A stretch of DNA of 64,000 bases from Dyella kyungheensis (GTDB lineage Bacteria > Pseudomonadota > Gammaproteobacteria > Xanthomonadales > Rhodanobacteraceae), in contig NZ_JADIKC010000009.1 of the NCBI RefSeq assembly GCF_016905005.1, positions 62,001 through 126,000 on the forward strand, written 5' to 3'. The notes under the pieces are model-generated. The model saw only the letters and a list, made by a program, of their open reading frames with translations. It did no database searches and had not been told where the DNA came from. Shown piece after piece: positions 61,263 to 64,000 of this stretch (position 1 is the stretch's first letter; every line of letters begins with the position of its first letter). A program made the position numbers and the translations under genes.

Positions 61263-62836
61263 GGCTGACCTGCCGTGGCGGCATCGCCGTCGATCTGCAG
61301 ATAGTCGACATCGACCGCGTGCGCGCCGCCGTCCACGTCGATGGTGTTGAAGCCCGGCAACAGCGACGCGGAGACGTTCTCCAATTGCCAGCCATCGTCG
61401 GTCTTGGTCACGTTGACGTTCCCGAGTCGCGAACCGTTGACCACGATGGATGGCTGCGAGGCCAATCCAAGATCGCTGAAGCGCACGACCAGGGCATGCT
61501 GGCCGCCGGTGCTGTTCACCACGAAACGCAAGCGTCCTTCCGGACCGGCAGCGAGTCGCGCCCTGCGCAGGTTGGAGGATTGCCGATTCGGCACCGCCAC
61601 GGCATTGCTGAACTGCGCATCCTCCGCTTCGTAGCGATGGAAATTCAAAGTCGCCGAGTTGTAGAGCACCTCGTTGTGCTTCACGCTGGTCGGCGCATCG
61701 GGCGACGACGAGGTCGTGATGTGCAACATGCGGCCGTCGTCGCGCAGCAGCAGCGCCTGTGTCCAGCCTGCATGGATGTTGCCGGTGCGCTTCTGCACCG
61801 GTGCCCGCACCTCCCACCACGGGCCACGGCCGGAAGCATTGTTCCAGTACAGATCGCGGCCACCCTCTTCCGCGCCGCCGCCGCCACGCTCGGCGGAGAT
61901 CACGATCACGCCCTCGGGACCGCCCAGTGGGAACCACGTCACCACCGGACACGCTGCAGGCCAGAAGCCGGAGAGCGTCATCACCGGTTCGCCGTGGCGT
62001 TGCGGATCGCCCCAGTCCAAACCATCGCGGCTGAACTTGATGAACACCTGGCCGTTGTTCGGGCCATCGATATTCTCGTAGGTCATCGCGTAGCGGCCAT
62101 CGCCCAGGCGCGTGACCACGGCCATGCCGGGCCGCTGCACACCGCCGGGGATGGCGACGTCGAGCACTTCCTTGCCCCAGTGCTTGCCGCCGTCGTCGGA
62201 GACCTTGTGTCCCAGCGCCTGGTTGTAGCCTTCGGCCTTGTGCTGCTCGGTGGAGTAATAGGCCACCAGGCGGCCGTCATCGAGCACGTGGATGTTGGTT
62301 TCCCACACGCCCTTGTTGTCCTTGTCCTCCGGCCGGCCGCCGCCCTTGATGATCGAGCTGCGGTAATGCCAGGTCTTGCCGGCATCGGTGGAGGTGTACA
62401 TCTGCAGGTCTTCCTCGTTCACCCTGCCCTTCGCATCGTTGCCAGTGGCATTGGCCGAGAGCACCAGCGTGCCGGCCGGAAGATCGCCGCTAGAGCGCCG
62501 CAGTTCGGTGATGTGCGGCTGCCAGCGCAGCTGCCAGTTCTTGTCCTTCGTATGCGTCTGGTCGGTGACGTTCATCAGGTAACGCCAGTGGTCGCCACCG
62601 TCGCGACTTTCCCATAGCGGCACACCCGCCATGCCGTCCTGTTCGAACGCCATCAGCAGGCGGCCTTTGTCTTCCGGCGAACCGTGCTCGATGCGCGTCA
62701 CCGATACATAGCCGGAGCCGTCGACCAGATGCGTGCCGACCACGGGATCTGGCGTCTCTTGCGCCAGCGTCGGGCTGGACATCGCCGAAGCGATGCACAC
62801 GGCAAGAGTGGACAAAGCGAAGGTCAAGCGAGTCAT
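61259..62836 (-). CDS. Secreted BNR/Asp-box hydrolase, possibly GH93 exo-arabinanase
   Basis: This 525-residue protein has a signal peptide (cleavage near TLA-QETP). A six-bladed propeller carries Asp boxes such as SRDGGDHWRY, STDAGKTWHY, SDDGGKHWGK and SRDGLDWGD. A C-terminal beta-sandwich of about 130 residues (FHRYEAEDAQFSN to the end) looks like a CBM35/CBM6-type carbohydrate-binding module. The sialidase Arg triad is not obvious. The coupled GH43 gene points to GH93 arabinanase rather than sialidase; both share the fold. A TonB-receptor gene lies just upstream. Confidence 0.78.
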   Translation of the reverse strand: MTRLTFALSTLAVCIASAMSSPTLAQETPDPVVGTHLVDGSGYVSVTRIEHGSPEDKGRLLMAFEQDGMAGVPLWESRDGGDHWRYLMNVTDQTHTKDKNWQLRWQPHITELRRSSGDLPAGTLVLSANATGNDAKGRVNEEDLQMYTSTDAGKTWHYRSSIIKGGGRPEDKDNKGVWETNIHVLDDGRLVAYYSTEQHKAEGYNQALGHKVSDDGGKHWGKEVLDVAIPGGVQRPGMAVVTRLGDGRYAMTYENIDGPNNGQVFIKFSRDGLDWGDPQRHGEPVMTLSGFWPAACPVVTWFPLGGPEGVIVISAERGGGGAEEGGRDLYWNNASGRGPWWEVRAPVQKRTGNIHAGWTQALLLRDDGRMLHITTSSSPDAPTSVKHNEVLYNSATLNFHRYEAEDAQFSNAVAVPNRQSSNLRRARLAAGPEGRLRFVVNSTGGQHALVVRFSDLGLASQPSIVVNGSRLGNVNVTKTDDGWQLENVSASLLPGFNTIDVDGGAHAVDVDYLQIDGDAATAGQP

Positions 62837-62940
62837 GCACGAATTCCCTGTTCACGCCGGCCACGGCGCACTGTCGAAGATGCTTCCCAAAAAATGGCGG
62901 GAACGGCATGTCACTACCGCTCCCGCCCAGTGGGAGAGGG

Positions 62941-64000
62941 TTACAGCTTGAAGCGCACGCCCAGGCCGTAGGTACGGTCCTGGTAACGGATGTCACGCGG
63001 GCGCGTATCGCCATCGCCCCAATACTGGTGCAGGTTCGCACCGAGGATATTGGTCGCGTTGAACACCACGGTGAAGTACTTGTTGATGTCGTAACCGAGC
63101 GAGAAGTCGACCTGGTTGGCCGGCTTGATCTCGTCGTTCACGCCCGCCACGGTCGGCTGGTTGAAACCATCGATGAAGCGGCTGCGGTAGTTGTACGCCA
63201 GTCGTGCGGACCAGCCGAACTTTTCATACATCAGCACGGCATTGCCGTTGTTCTTGGACACGTTCTGCAGCGGCGAGGTGACCACCGGGCCGCCGATGAA
63301 CTGCGGCGAACGCGTGGAGCCTTCGATATAGGTGTAGTTGAGCTGCACGCCCAGGCCGTTCAACGGTTCGGGCAGGAAGTCGAAGAACTGCTGGTACGCG
63401 ACTTCCGCACCGTCCAGGTGACCCGAGCCCGCGCTCTGCGGCGAGTTGAGCTGGTACGGCTGGCCACCGATGGTCACATCCGTCACGTAGTTCTGGATGT
63501 AGCCGTTGATGTCGCGATAGAACACGCTGCCGCTAACGTAGCTGGCCGGCGCGAAGTAGTACTCCAGCGAGGCGTCGTAGTTGTTCGAGCGGATCGGCTT
63601 CAGGTCTGGGTTGCCGCTGCTGGCCACGCCGGCACGGTTGATCGTGCCGGGGTTGAGCGACAACGACGGGTTGAGCTGGCCGAAGTCCGGATACGTCAGC
63701 GTCTTCGCCGCTACCAGGCGCAACTGCAGGTTGTCCTTGATGTGCAGGTTGAAGCTGAGGTTCGGCAGATACACCGGTGCGTTGGTGCCGTCGGATAGCG
63801 GCGTGTACGTGTTGGTGGAAGCGTCATAGGAGAACGCATCGAGGTTGCGCTTCACGCGTTCCACGCGCATGCCCATCAAGCCATCGAACGGCATGCCCCA
63901 CAAGTCGTTGCCGTAACCAATCTGGAAGTAACCGGCGTAGGACTTCTCATCGATGTGATAGAAGCGGCCCGGGTTCTCCGCGGCCAGGCCCGTCGGTACG
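62941..64000 (-). CDS. TonB-dependent receptor, C-terminal part (runs off window)
   Basis: The visible 352 codons form the C-terminal half of an outer-membrane barrel with alternating aromatic strands. It ends TYGLGVRFKL, the usual final strand. The frame is open to the right edge, so the signal peptide and plug are outside the window. It lies 104 bp upstream of the BNR-repeat hydrolase gene on the same strand and probably imports the products of those enzymes. Confidence 0.9.
   Translation of the reverse strand, partial: VPTGLAAENPGRFYHIDEKSYAGYFQIGYGNDLWGMPFDGLMGMRVERVKRNLDAFSYDASTNTYTPLSDGTNAPVYLPNLSFNLHIKDNLQLRLVAAKTLTYPDFGQLNPSLSLNPGTINRAGVASSGNPDLKPIRSNNYDASLEYYFAPASYVSGSVFYRDINGYIQNYVTDVTIGGQPYQLNSPQSAGSGHLDGAEVAYQQFFDFLPEPLNGLGVQLNYTYIEGSTRSPQFIGGPVVTSPLQNVSKNNGNAVLMYEKFGWSARLAYNYRSRFIDGFNQPTVAGVNDEIKPANQVDFSLGYDINKYFTVVFNATNILGANLHQYWGDGDTRPRDIRYQDRTYGLGVRFKL

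Noticed and set aside
61681-62600. Reading the BNR-repeat hydrolase as a sialidase
   Set aside because: Asp boxes alone do not define sialidases. No clear arginine triad, no sialic acid genes nearby, and the coupled GH43 points to arabinan.
1-64000. CRISPR arrays, tRNA/rRNA genes, insertion sequences and prophage genes
   Set aside because: I found no regularly spaced repeats, no cloverleaf tRNA sequences, no transposase, integrase or phage structural genes while reading the window.

Overview
The window is a GC-rich, gene-dense bacterial chromosome segment. Several gene families are typical of Xanthomonadales: large TonB-dependent receptors, a flavin-dependent halogenase beside such a receptor, a GH3 glucosidase under a LacI regulator, DUF692/DUF2063 genes, and REP-like hairpins. 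A Rhodanobacteraceae-like gammaproteobacterium (Dyella, Luteibacter or Rhodanobacter type) is the best guess. This is inference from gene content; no rRNA or marker gene is present. I see no tRNA, rRNA, insertion sequence, prophage or CRISPR array.

Left part (1-16.2 kb): the end of a diguanylate cyclase; a minus-strand five-gene unit of response regulator, histidine kinase, TolC-like protein, adaptor and RND pump; a divergent autotransporter that shares CTTAG-type tandem repeats with the two-component operon; an overlapping helicase-exonuclease pair resembling Bacillus MrfA/MrfB; and a MarC-family membrane protein.

16.2-20.1 kb holds a metal-defence type RiPP locus. A six-cysteine bufferin-like precursor, a DUF692 (MNIO) oxidase and a DUF2063 partner lie on the plus strand. 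A DoxX protein, a secreted thioredoxin and a CcdA-type electron transporter are divergent. An AraC regulator and a MliC-type lysozyme inhibitor follow.

21.8-35.4 kb is nutrient uptake: one TonB receptor with a secreted aspartic protease, a proline iminopeptidase, then a LacI-controlled glycan locus (TonB receptor, flavin halogenase, GH3 beta-glucosidase, LacI). Three copies of a 16-bp palindrome mark the probable operators.

35.7-53 kb is mixed: a LysR regulator with a divergent hydrolase; a zinc-ribbon membrane protein beside a very large membrane M48 protease; secreted hydrolases; two protease-like proteins that appear to have lost catalytic residues; a MAPEG protein; an M28 peptidase; and small secreted proteins of unknown role.

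53-64 kb has an ornithine-decarboxylase-like enzyme with a long upstream region, a seven-helix membrane protein, a cytochrome b561/molybdopterin oxidoreductase pair, a repeat-bearing secreted protein, and a GH43 / BNR-repeat hydrolase / TonB receptor cluster that may use arabinan. The receptor runs off the right edge.
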